Of a stretch of 22,715 nucleotides of DNA, positions 1 through 9,240 are shown piece after piece. The stretch spans positions 1 to 22,715 of the forward strand of contig CALSCQ010002277.1 of NCBI GenBank assembly GCA_943704525.1, written 5' to 3'. The notes below the pieces were generated by a model, which did no database searches, was not told where the DNA came from, and saw only the letters and a list, made by a program, of their open reading frames with translations. Made by a program: the position numbers and the translations under genes. Position 1 is the stretch's first letter. Each line of letters opens with the position of its first letter. This DNA is from Pigoraptor vietnamica (lineage: Eukaryota; Opisthokonta; Filasterea).

Positions 1-33
1 CGCACACACACACACGCACACACACACACACGT

Positions 34-117
<84 letters not shown>

Positions 118-235
118 ACACCGGCCCACCGACACACACTGGCAAGCACACGCACACTCTTATGATCGACATTTCAAAACTCACACACACGCAATCGCAC
201 GCACACACGTGCACGCGCACACACACACACACATA
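1..235. repeat. CA-rich microsatellite block
   Basis: An almost pure (CA)n run occupies roughly positions 1-120, followed by shorter CA runs at about 181-235. Rare G or T interruptions (CGCA, CATA) suggest an old tract. It lies upstream of the first gene of the window. The open frames across it (Thr-His repeats) are artefacts of the repeat. Confidence 0.95.
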
Positions 236-413
236 CTGTTTCTCTCTTCGTCTCACTTGGAGTCGTTGGGCCCGGTTGCTTCCACCCCTATGACTGCGCC
301 ACGAACTGGGCCGGCTCTTCGTCTCCGCTCACCCACAGCAAACACCTAATAGCATATACCCGCCCTACGAATTAGTTTGCAGAGATCCTTCTCACGATTA
401 CATTTGCTGACAT
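236..413 (+). other. spacer upstream of beta-helix gene
   Basis: Sequence between the CA block and the candidate ATG at 414. An acceptor-like TTTGCAG occurs near 376-382, so an unseen upstream exon could splice into the frame that continues past 414. I see no TATA-like box or other clear promoter element. Confidence 0.4.
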
Positions 414-3156
414 ATGCGCATCCCTCACATTGCGCTCAAATGGACGTTCGCAGTGGTTGTTGTCGAAACCCCATCCCACGAATCATGGCTCTTGGCCGTG
501 TCCCACCTCGTCGACGGCGACACGCTGCTTGTCCGCGCTGGCATATACGACGCGACGCCGTATGAGCTTCCGTACGACGTGGGCACAATCGTACTCTTGG
601 GCGCTCCCACCGGCAACAGTAGCGATGGCACGTTGCCTGTGTTTCGCTGTGTCGATGCAGCAAGCGGCGAACAGACCACCGGCGTCGTCGCTAAAGGGCA
701 AAACAGTTCGTCGCTTGTCGAGCCTCCCACCCTCACGGTCAGCGGTGTGAGAGTGGAGGGATGCAGCGTCGGTGTCCATCTGTCTGCCGGGGCTCGCCTC
801 GCTCTCAACAGCTCGGAACTTGCGGGTACGCCGATTGTGCGGTCAACACGCCGTGTTGCTGGTTATCTATTGGCAACGCGTTGTCGCTGTTTTGGATTGC
901 CACACGTCGTGTTGGTATGGGGACGCTCGTTTTTCTACAGATATCGTTCGTTGGCCACTTATAACAGCGCGTGTTAATTTGTAATGACGCGAATTGATGT
1001 ATGAATGTTGTGTCCCTTCCGTCTGTATTCGCGCAGGCAACTCGATGGCCGCTGTTGTCGAGGCGGCGTGTGCGCTGCAACTCAACGACGTGCTCATCGA
1101 TGGTGAGAGACAGTGCGTGGGATTACGTGTTAATGGCGCTTCTTCCTCCAGCTGTAACTGCGCATTACTCCGTTGTAACTGTCCGTTAAACATTTCTCCG
1201 TTGGTCTTTTCTCAACGGTAGCACTCGTCCATTAAGTTTTGCATCATTAGTAACACGCTCTGTCTCTGTTACAGGGCTCGGTCGTTGGACGGACGCGCTG
1301 GCAGTCATTGACGTGTCTGGCGACGGCGCTGACCTTTTCCTCCACAACGTCACTCTTCGAGGTAGTGACATCCGCACGTCGTTCGGCCGTTTCCGCTGTC
1401 CTTTGGACCTTCGATCCCTTTGTGTGCGCTAACGTCGCAACTTACAACCCGCAGACTCGAGTGCTATGTATATCGTAAGCGTGTCTGGCTCTGCAACGGC
1501 GCGTGTGAACGACGTACGGGTGACAAATTCGTGGGCGCATCTCGCCGTCTTTCTTGCCAGCGGCTCGTCGTCGGCGACGCTATCCGAGGTCGTGTTGGAA
1601 GGTAAGGTGACTTTGCGTGATGGATTTTGTTAAGTGTGTGGGTGATGGTGCGCATGCGTGTGCGTGATTGAGTGCGTGTGCTCCGCTGTCTCGAGTGTTC
1701 TCCTGGCATCAATACATTTATTGGGATGCAGGTGGCGGAACGAGAGGTGGAACGAGCGCCGCATTCTTTGACGTGGGAGGCGGTGCGCACGTGAATGCGA
1801 CTGCCGTTACGATTCGGGGAGCGGAGGCGTCGCAGCTTGCTCTCGTTCACAGTCAAGCCGTGTTCTCTGTTGACGGCTGCTCTCTGCAGAGCGTCCGGCC
1901 GAATTCAACGGGTGGGTGAGGTGTGAAAGTTGTACGACCGGCTACTGTCAAAGGAGTGTGTCTGTGAGTGCAAGTGACTGACGGCTTCTTATATATTCAA
2001 TTGCTTTTTGCAGGCATTCTCGGTGCGATGTTCGAAGTGCGCGATGCAATTCTCACTGTCAATGATCTCGACATGGAGGGTGAGTGGCCCGCGAGCTGTG
2101 TCATACTCTGAGGGTTAACGGTATGGATGTGGTTTAGTGTGCATGTGTTGGGTGTGTGTGTGCCGGTGTGTGTGTGCTTGTGCTCGCGTGGGTATGCGCG
2201 CGCGTGTATCAGTATGTGTGTATATGTGTTTGTGCGCGTGTGTGATGTGCGTCTGCTGTATACTTGCAATTGAGTGCGCGTGTCCATGTGTGTATGTGCA
2301 GTGTACTGTGTGTGTGTGTGCCAGTGACACATGCCCAATCTACCGCAGACGTGGCTTTTTCGAATGGCATATTGGACGCATCGGGCTCCTCACAGACCAT
2401 CTTCTCCAACCTAATGCTCGACGGTGCGAACGCTCGTATCGGCTCTCTGTCTCTGTCGTCATGTGTTACCCTGTCCAGCATACTGAGCCGGTGCTACGCT
2501 CGTTAATGGCACCCGCACACGGCACTGTTTGCCAATTCGGCCGATCGTGAAGCGTCCAACACAACGAGGCACTTGCGAGGCTTCTGCTAATTGGATTGTT
2601 TGCCCCCTGCTCACGTGCGGTTCTTCATTGTCTTCGTGACTTCAGGGGACCGCGTCGGCTACTACCTCCAGGAGACCGTCACCGTGATGTTTGCAGTGCG
2701 CAATAACGCGGCGCTCGGAATCGTAAACTTCACGGTTCAATGTACGCTTTCTGTATTGTTTTGCTTTATTTTATATTTTCGTTTAGTGCGATGCATTCGG
2801 AGCCCTAGGCCTGCCTGTTTTTCGGTCACCGAATCGTCGTAATTAGTACTGTTTTGCCTTCGTTGTGGCATTTGCGCACGTGACCAATGGCCCGGAAATC
2901 TCGCAGATTGGAATATGTTGCGCACGGTGGTGGCATCCGACGACAGCTCTCAAGTTATCATCCAGTCCTTCACTCTCCGAGCAGGCGAGTGCTCACGTGC
3001 GAGCATTGACACCCTGTTCCTTTCGTCAAGGGCCGCAAAGCTAAATGTAAACACGGCGTGCAGTGACCCACTACGACTCCTCGTTCGCCGTCGATCCCAT
3101 TCTGTTGCAATCGTGGAAAGACACGTTTCTCTCTGTCACCAATATGACCATTTTGG
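414..3156 (+). CDS. right-handed beta-helix (pectin-lyase-like) protein, multi-exon, 3' end unresolved
   Basis: Predicted exons are 414-825, 1037-1102, 1275-1361, 1455-1601, 1732-1911, 2014-2079, 2349-2423, 2646-2741, 2907-2984 and 3064-3156. Together they give 433 codons with no stop and consistent phase. The first exon carries VDGDTLLVRAGIYDA (about residues 32-46), the usual opening coil of pectin-lyase-fold proteins (compare GDTVLVxPGTY). Later exons carry short beta-strand/turn repeats ending in patterns such as NDVLIDG, HNVTLRG, SEVVLEG, NDLDMEG and VTNMTILG, each followed by an intron. Every internal exon is a multiple of three and begins and ends in phase 1. The start at 414 gives a hydrophobic stretch (IALKWTFAVVVV) that might be a signal sequence, but an upstream exon is possible. 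Several N-x-S/T sites fit a secreted or surface protein. The fold is inferred; no catalytic residues of a polysaccharide lyase can be recognised. The ninth exon needs a GC donor at 2985 to keep the phase. Confidence 0.74.
2137..2332 (+). repeat. intronic TG-rich tract
   Basis: TG-rich imperfect repeat inside the beta-helix intron 2080-2348. It reads UG in the sense strand of the gene and begins about 60 bases after the donor GTGAGT. Confidence 0.9.
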
Positions 3157-4103
3157 GTGCGTGCGCCGAGTCCGCTTTGCCTGCGCGTAGGGGTATATGG
3201 GTGTGTGTGTGTGTGTGTGTGCACGTGTGTGTGTGTGTGCGTGTGTGTGTGTGCGTGCGTGCGATGCGCGTGTGTTTGTGTGTTTGTGTGTGTGTGCGCA
3301 CATAAGATATGCATGCATGTGCGTTTGTGTGTGTGCGCCTACGTGCATGATACCCAACCTTTCCCAAACACGCAATGAGCCGCAAACACTGAGATCAGTG
3401 TCAGCCTCACAATCAACAGAAAACGCACTTCGACGCCCATTTGGACGTCGCACGAACACGCGGCGCGTTGATCGCGTGACATCAACGGCGAATAGCGTTC
3501 CCACACGTGCGGGAAATACAAGACAGTAGTCGCACGTTCTGCGTGGCTCAAATACGCCCGAGTGACTGTTGACCGGACGAGTGATGCGCCACTCCTACTT
3601 GTCTAAAATAGGCGGGCGGCGTAAATTATGCAGTAGCCTGAAGAGGCTCCAAGTGCGTACGAGTTGGACTCGGCGGCTGAGCATCTGCCGTAAGCGCCCG
3701 TGTTCCCTGTTCGGCTTTCATCTCTTTCCTACCGTTACACATAATGGCGTTGGGGCAGGCCGAATCAATACTGACAGACAGCCTTACCACATTTGATAGG
3801 ACAACAATCGATGTCTTTGTCCCCGTAACGGCGTGCACTCTTGCTTGAGTCCTGCTATACGTAGCGTCGCCATGCGGACGGATTCTGGCAGTGGACCTCT
3901 GCGTACCCTTGTGAGGGTCGAAGCACAGGCTGGAAGTAACTACAACAGATCGTTTGTACAGTAGTGAGGTGTTCCACCCTGCCGTCCCGTGCCGCTTGTT
4001 CGGCTCGCCGTTTTCTCAAGGTAATTGCAGTCCCGGCGTCCCCCAAACAGCCATACCATCCATAAAGAAGGACTACACGATACAGAGCACACACTGTATT
4101 GCC
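3157..4103. other. unresolved 3' part of beta-helix gene and convergent spacer
   Basis: After the donor GTGCGT at 3157 comes a sense TG tract (about 3199-3345), then about 750 bases with no confident exon. Acceptor-like CAGs occur near 3399, 3419, 3526, 3632 and 3758. The only phase-1 reading with plausible composition is 3527-3607, ending ARVTVDRTSDAPLLLV before a TAA, which could be a terminal exon. A second plausible short frame, beginning at an ATG near 3744, ends TTIDVFVPVTACTLA. Neither is strong enough to call. The convergent RRP9 stop codon is at 4104; I see no AATAAA on the minus strand just beyond it. Confidence 0.5.
3199..3345 (+). repeat. TG-rich microsatellite after beta-helix exon 10
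   Basis: A TG/CG-rich tract with near-pure (TG)n pieces, starting about 40 bases downstream of the donor at 3157. Orientation is UG in the sense strand. Confidence 0.9.
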
Positions 4104-4329
4104 TCAGTCGTCCTCGCTCTCGCTCTCCCCCGCCTGGGGTTCCAACGAGACCAAATAGAGCCGGTTTTTCGACCCCTCGGCGCGACTCCACCGGCCGAGT
4201 CGGTGTTCTTGACCGACGGCGGCGATGAGAAGGCGCCCGTTCTTCGCAAAGGCCAGGCCGTTCACGAACCCGGGCTGTGAAGAGAGGGAGCAAGCACTTA
4301 GCAACGAGATTCTACAGAAATAAAGAGAG

Positions 4330-4362
<33 letters not shown>

Positions 4363-4664
4363 AGGCGGCGAATGTGCCGAATGGCCCACGGAGCGGCTTG
4401 CGTCTCGTTGCCAGGGCACTCCGTTGTGACCGATCACCCTGATCTGCGCACTCACCAGCTGAATGGTGTGCATGAGAGATAGGCCCTTGAAGCCCTCGTC
4501 GCAACGCCACAAGCACACGCGCCCGTCAGACGAACCTATTAAGGGGTAAGAGAGATACGGTCGTGTAAACGCACACACACTTTCGTCTGCGAAGGCGTTT
4601 GTAATAACCACCACTGCTTCGGCAAAGGGGACGAGGAGTTGCCGTTGTGAAAACACACACACAC

Positions 4665-4734
<70 letters not shown>

Positions 4735-5324
4735 ACACACACACCACACACACCCCGTTGCGATCCATAAAGAAAAAAACGCCTCTCTCACAATACTAGT
4801 AACAGCGCCACTCACCGGACGCGACGAGGTCCGTGAAGCGAAGGCTCGCGACGGACGAGACCCACGTGCGCTCGGCATGTGCCTCTTCAGAGTGGCGCGC
4901 GGTGGCAACCGGCTTCTTTCGCAGCGCACTCCACACGCACACATTCCTGACAGAACACGACGCACAAGGAGAGTTAATGAAGAAATTCGAAGACAAGGGA
5001 TGTGAGCGTAATGGCATATGTTTGGTGAACCGGGAAATAGGAGCAGCGGAACGAAGAACGTAACGAGAAATAAGGAGGAAAGTAGAAAGTGAATATGTGC
5101 ATGGTTGTGGCCAACCCACCCGTCCTCTCCGCCGGTTACAAAGTGCTCTTCGTTGATGTATTTTACGCAATCGATAGAGCCCGTGTGGCCTGTTAACAAC
5201 AGGACAAGCTCAAATTAGACCGAGCACACGAGCGTGCAATTCCACGCACGGACGCACACACACACACACAAACACACACACACAGGACATCAAAACACAC
5301 GACACATAGTAAGCCTTACCCCCC

Positions 5325-5393
<69 letters not shown>

Positions 5394-7507
5394 CAACACG
5401 CAAACACAAATTAAACACGATTCACTGGCGTGCCTCACCGTGGAACACAAGCTGCGACTCCTCCGGAATTTTCCATATCCTCGTGCTGCAGTCGCGACCA
5501 CCCGCCGTCACCGCCCTCTCACGAAGCAAGCTGTCAATTGCGCTCACACCGTCCTGGTGGCCAAACCTACGCACAACACCGGCGTGAGTCTTAGGCTCAC
5601 ACGCATGAATGTAACGCACTGTCGAGACGAATGCACATGCACCCCACCACACACACACACACGCACCCACACCCACACACATACACCCACACAAACGGGA
5701 CATCCTCCTACACGCACACACGTACACACGCCAATCCACCCACAGGGTCTCCACATAGGCCATCTCGTCCACATTCCAGATCTTGACCGTCCTGTCCTGT
5801 CCCGCGCTGAACAGCGTGTGCGTCATGCGCCGAAAGGCAACCCCGTTGACAGGGCCGCGGTGTCCCTTGAACACCTTGGCCACTTTCTTCTCCGCAAAGT
5901 CCCACACGATAACGAGCGCGTCACGTGCCCCCGTCGCCACGAAGCGCCCGTCACTGCTCACAGCGATCGCGAGCACGTGATCCGTGTGCCCGGGGTGTCG
6001 CCCGGCCGTCTCTTTCCTACCCCCCGGGAACACGTGCACCTTCCTCCCCGTCGACAAGTCCCACTGAATAACGGACGCGTCCTTCGAGCCAGTGTACGCA
6101 AAGCGATCGTCGTCAGACACGCACACGCACGTGAGAGGCAGCTTGTGCCCGTTCCCGCACTGCGATACTGTCGCGCCGGCGTCAACGTATCGGTGTGCGA
6201 CGCGATTGTGGATGCGGCCGCTGCGCTCCATCACGTCTTGCTGAAGTCTGCATGTGTGTATGTAAGCGTATGTAGTGTGAGTACGCATGAGAGAGTGAGT
6301 GCGTGCGTGTGAGGCTAATTATATGGTGTGCGAACACCAAAACAGAGCACTCACACCACTTCACCACAAGCAGCGACGTACAAGCCGCCCTCGTCCACAC
6401 ATACAGCCGCCCTCGTCCACACACACGCACTCCAGTGAAGCAAACGAAGCGACGCCACATCACAAGCGCGAATTCCCGTTTCAAGTCGTGCGCACCCACC
6501 TGTGTGCGATCGCATCTCTGTCGATTTCCGCGTCGGAATTTTCCTCCGCCTCGTGCTGTTCCAGCTGCTGAATGTACTGCTTCGCCAACCTCACGCGCTG
6601 CGGTCCAGGTGTGTGCATGTGTGTTCGTGCGTTATGAGTGAGTATGAGTTAATGAGTTTGGGAGATCCGACAGGCGTACACTCAGGAAGACAGCAAATTA
6701 AAGAAGATGCATAAGTCGGGGGCACATACACGAGGAGAGAATACATAAGGGACCAAGGAGGCACAACACGAGGAGAGAATACATAAGGGACCAAGGAGAC
6801 ACAACACGAGGAGAGAATACATAAGGGACCAAGGAGGCACAACACGAGGAGAGAATACATAAGGGACGAAGGAGGCACAACACGAGGAGAGAATACATAA
6901 GGGACCAAGGAGGCACAACACGAGGAGAGAATACATAAGGGACCAAGGAGGCACAACACGAGGAGAGAATACATAAGGGACCAAGGAGGCAACACAATAC
7001 CTTCTCCGCAGCGTCCTCTTCCTCAGACGCGTCGCTCTCTTCGCTCTCCTCCATACGCTTGTTGTCATCGTCACTAAGAGGTAGACGGAATTGAATTAGC
7101 ACTCAAAAGAAAGACCAACACGCACGCAGCACACACATACACACGCACGCGCGCACATACACATGAACACACACGCATGCAAACACGCACATACACAACA
7201 ACCCACCGACCCACCGACCCACAAAGACCCACCGCCCCCAATCCCACACAACACCCATATCGGCACATATGCACCCAACGCACCTCAGCAACGGCCCATC
7301 GTCCTCCTCTTCATCTTTTCGCATCTTTTTCGCGGATGGCCCCTTGCCCTTGCCCTTACTCTCCGCAGCATTCGGTCGCTTTCCGCCCTTGCCGCGCGAG
7401 TCCCTTCCCTTCGTTTTGTTCTCGCGATCCACATCGCCGCGCTTTCGCTTCACGTTGCGCCCGTTGGCGCCACCGCCCGCAACGGGCATAAAGAACGGGT
7501 CGTTCAT
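4104..7507 (-). CDS. RRP9: RRP9 / U3-55K, WD40 protein of the U3 snoRNP
   Basis: RRP9 binds the box B/C motif of U3 snoRNA and acts in the nucleolus in 18S pre-rRNA processing. Nine exons join with perfect phase (minus strand, 5' to 3'): 7507-7284, 7073-7001, 6597-6500, 6247-5744, 5566-5439, 5189-5120, 4946-4816, 4535-4456 and 4274-4104, giving 492 aa (human is about 475). The N-terminus is Lys/Arg-rich (nuclear/nucleolar signal), then an acidic stretch, then RLAKQYIQQLE, a family hallmark. Seven WD repeats follow from about residue 160, including GHTDHVLAIAVSSDGRF, GQDRTVKIWNV, YVETLFGHQDGVSAID, WKIPEESQLVFHGHTGS and TWVSSVASL. The C-terminus has AAVGQEHRLGRW, typical of RRP9, and an acidic ESESEDD tail. 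The ATG at 7507 is the first in frame. All eight introns are short and most carry sense UG repeats. The gene is divergent from the HMG-box gene. Confidence 0.95.
4335..4362 (+). repeat. uninterrupted G28 homopolymer in last RRP9 intron
   Basis: Twenty-eight consecutive G on the plus strand lie within the RRP9 intron 4275-4455. In the RRP9 transcript this is a C28 tract ending about 60 bases before the 3' splice site. The DNA G-strand could form a G-quadruplex or triplex. The exact length may be affected by sequencing or assembly error. Confidence 0.9.
4652..4754 (-). repeat. (TG)n in sense of RRP9 intron
   Basis: CA repeat on the plus strand, so UG in the RRP9 transcript, within intron 4536-4815. 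It begins about 60 bases downstream of the donor at 4815. Confidence 0.95.
5254..5400 (-). repeat. (TG)n in sense of RRP9 intron
   Basis: Two CA runs on the plus strand (about 5256-5284 and a pure run at about 5329-5391), UG in the RRP9 transcript. They lie in intron 5190-5438, the longer one about 47 bases from the donor. Confidence 0.95.
5645..5725 (-). repeat. short TG-rich tract in RRP9 intron
   Basis: Imperfect CA/CCCA repeats on the plus strand, UG-rich in the RRP9 sense, within intron 5567-5743. Confidence 0.85.
6731..6996 (-). repeat. 38-bp minisatellite, seven copies, in RRP9 intron
   Basis: Seven head-to-tail copies of a 38-bp unit start at 6731, 6769, 6807, 6845, 6883, 6921 and 6959, with only one or two substitutions per copy (for example GGAGAC for GGAGGC, GGACGAA for GGACCAA). 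The array lies in RRP9 intron 6598-7000 and stops about four bases from the donor (GTATTG at 7000 reading down). The sense strand is CU-rich. Because 38 is not a multiple of three, all three minus frames stay open and repeat Leu-Val-Pro-Tyr-Val-Phe-Ser-Pro; these are not proteins. Confidence 0.95.
7125..7215 (-). repeat. TG-rich tract in first RRP9 intron
   Basis: CA-rich imperfect repeats on the plus strand, UG-rich in the RRP9 sense, within intron 7074-7283. Confidence 0.85.
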
Positions 7508-7990
7508 GTCGACACTGTCCAAGCACTCTTGGATGCGCAAGTTGCCGAAAGATGCTGTTTGCTGTCGTTCTCTTATGAAAGACAGGTCAGCCGAGTGGTT
7601 GCACGTGTTGGGGCCTTAGCGGAGGGGGCACTCGATGAATTGAAACTGTGTCACCAATTCATACCAATTGTCCGAGACAAGTTCAAATAAAAGTGGCGGA
7701 CAGAGAGTAACATGGGCTGTTTTGCTTTCCTCGATTTTAAAAAAATTTAGGACCTCTACCGTCTCAGCATGAGTACCCCTGCGTTCTCAGTGACTATAAT
7801 CTAAGCTTTCGACATATCTCTCTCTCGGCGTATCGCTGCGTTTGTGTGCAACCGACGTTCCCTTGTCGAAAAAATGGGGAGTTTGGATACGCTTCCCTCC
7901 GAGCTTATCGTGGTGGACATGTGCTTCGATCAGCCGACAAGCGCGCGCTCGCCCACACATGCAGTCCATTTCTCTCTCTTTTGACCTCAG
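7508..7990. promoter_or_regulatory. divergent spacer between RRP9 and HMG-box gene
   Basis: Between the RRP9 ATG (7507, minus) and the first firm exon of the HMG gene (7991, plus). It must hold both promoters and the missing 5' exon of the HMG gene. A short A-rich run lies at about 7738-7748, and ATGs on the plus strand at 7769 and 7874. I see no clear TATA box. A bidirectional promoter is inferred from position only. Confidence 0.45.
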
Positions 7991-8406
7991 AACGCATCTA
8001 CCGCCTACGGGCAGAGTACAACCGCAAGTGCATTCGCGATGCCGCGTTTCGCGAACAAGTTGCGGCGATCATTCCCTCCAATCGGCTCGTGCTTGTGTAT
8101 TGGGACGCGCCGCGCCAGCCGGTGTCGGCGTTCTTTCTCTATCTCAACGACATTCGGCCCGAGATTCGAAGGGAATTTCCCGACATTTCCATGACCGATG
8201 TCGTGAAAATGATCGCAGAAAGGTGGAAGGCGCTCTCGGACGAGGGGCGGGCGCCGTTTTTCGAGAGCGAGGCGGCCCTCAAAGCCCGTTACGACGCAGA
8301 GCTGGCCGAGTACAATGCGCTCGAAGCATTCAAAGCCACCGACGGCGTCTGCATGCGCTGGGTTAGTGTTAACGAGGAGGAGGAGGAAGAGGAGGGTGAT
8401 GAATGA
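7991..8406 (+). CDS. HMG-box protein with acidic tail (5' exon unresolved)
   Basis: HMG boxes bend DNA by minor-groove binding and act in chromatin or transcription. The box spans about 8110-8319, starting PRQPVSAFFLYLNDIRPEIR and containing SMTDVVKMIAERWKALSD and the usual aromatic/basic helix-3 residues. It is preceded by a helical stretch (ERIYRLRAEYNRKC) and ends in seven consecutive Glu plus GDE, like the acidic tail of HMGB proteins. A strong acceptor (pyrimidine tract then CAG at 7988-7990) opens this exon and needs a phase-1 donor upstream. The frame is also open back to about 7846 but has no ATG there. The ATG at 7874 lies in another frame and reads MGSLDTLPSELIVVDM, resembling an F-box start, but I cannot find a good donor of the right phase to join it. 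The domain call is firm; the N-terminus is not. Confidence 0.82.
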
Positions 8407-8831
8407 TCGGGTTCGTTTTGCTGCGACGCAAAGTTGGTCGCAGTCGGCGGCGTCATTTTCGTCAGCGGCCTAACCGGGCAAAAGCCATTGAGTGTAAGTG
8501 TGCGGCATGCCGTTCTGCCGTGGTGCGGTGCGTGTCGGTTGGGTGTGCCGGCGGGGTCTCGGCAGGCACTGTAGGCATGTAGTGCACGGATTGCGTGTGC
8601 CGTCCCGCGGCAGCTGTTATTGTCGAGTCATTCGTTAGCGATAATCTCATTGCGCACGCCCGACACGCAGTGGATGCGAACGCACCGGCTACTGAGCCCC
8701 AGCCCAGTGGCCCGAACTGAACCTACGGTCCGTCGTCGCCATCCCATAATGTCCGATGGCCTTCCCCTGCAACCGCAAGTGTCTCGCTTCGCAGATACAC
8801 TGTACCATGTATGAAGCCATGCATTCATTAG
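8407..8831 (+). other. 3' flank of HMG-box gene
   Basis: Non-coding by appearance. It presumably holds the 3' UTR of the HMG-box gene. I see no repeat, no clear polyadenylation signal and no convincing ORF on either strand. Confidence 0.5.
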
Positions 8832-9240
8832 CACGTGTTAACACTGTGATACCAAGTGTGAGCGCGTGTGAGTGCCCAGTTCCACGTGTTTAAATTACTC
8901 GGATTCACATCTGATTTACACATCCATTCATACGCTGTAAAACCACACATTTCCACGTGTCAACACTGTATTTCCAGTGTTAACACTGTAAAACCAACGT
9001 TTTAGCACTGTATTTCCACGTGTTAAACACGCATTTCCACGTGTTAACACTGTATTTCCACGTGTAATAAACACGCATTTCCACGTGTTAACACTGTATT
9101 TCCACGTGTAATAAACACGCATTTCCACGTTTTAACACTGTATTTCCACGTGTTAAACACGCATTTCCACGTGTTAAACACGCATTTCCACGTGTTAAAC
9201 ACGCATTTCCACGTGTTAAACACGCGTGTTTAAACACGTC
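8832..9240. repeat. minisatellite of 21-23 bp units carrying CACGTG E-boxes
   Basis: Tandem units of the form TTTCCACGTGTTAA(A)CAC(TG/GC). Exact CACGTG palindromes begin at 8832, 8883, 8954, 9017, 9038, 9059, 9082, 9103, 9147, 9168, 9189 and 9210, and a degenerate CACGTT at 9126. From 9017 onward the spacing is 21, 21, 23, 21, 23, 21, 21, 21 and 21. Many units also contain the palindrome GTTAAC, and the array ends in GTGTTTAAACAC near 9226-9237. The left part (8832-9000) is more diverged. It sits about 600 bases upstream of the NERD gene start. Confidence 0.95.

Noticed and set aside
4954-4990. Possibility that the long minus frame 4312-5199 is a single unspliced RRP9 exon
   Set aside because: Its middle is repeat-coded and unlike RRP9. 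Splitting it into exons 5189-5120, 4946-4816 and 4535-4456 restores the WD repeats in exact phase.
6591-7102. Three overlapping minus frames repeating LVPYVFSPRVVPPW-like units
   Set aside because: They are translations of the 38-bp intronic minisatellite; a unit not divisible by three keeps all frames open. RRP9 splices across it.
7590-7690. tRNA-like boxes (GCCGAGTGGTT and AAGTTCAAAT)
   Set aside because: The A-box-like and B-box-like elements are too far apart and the sequence around them does not form acceptor or anticodon stems; the B-box lacks its final conserved C.
8832-9240. Possible CRISPR array or telomere-like repeat
   Set aside because: The units are contiguous without unique spacers, and the genome is eukaryotic. 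The unit is not a telomere motif.
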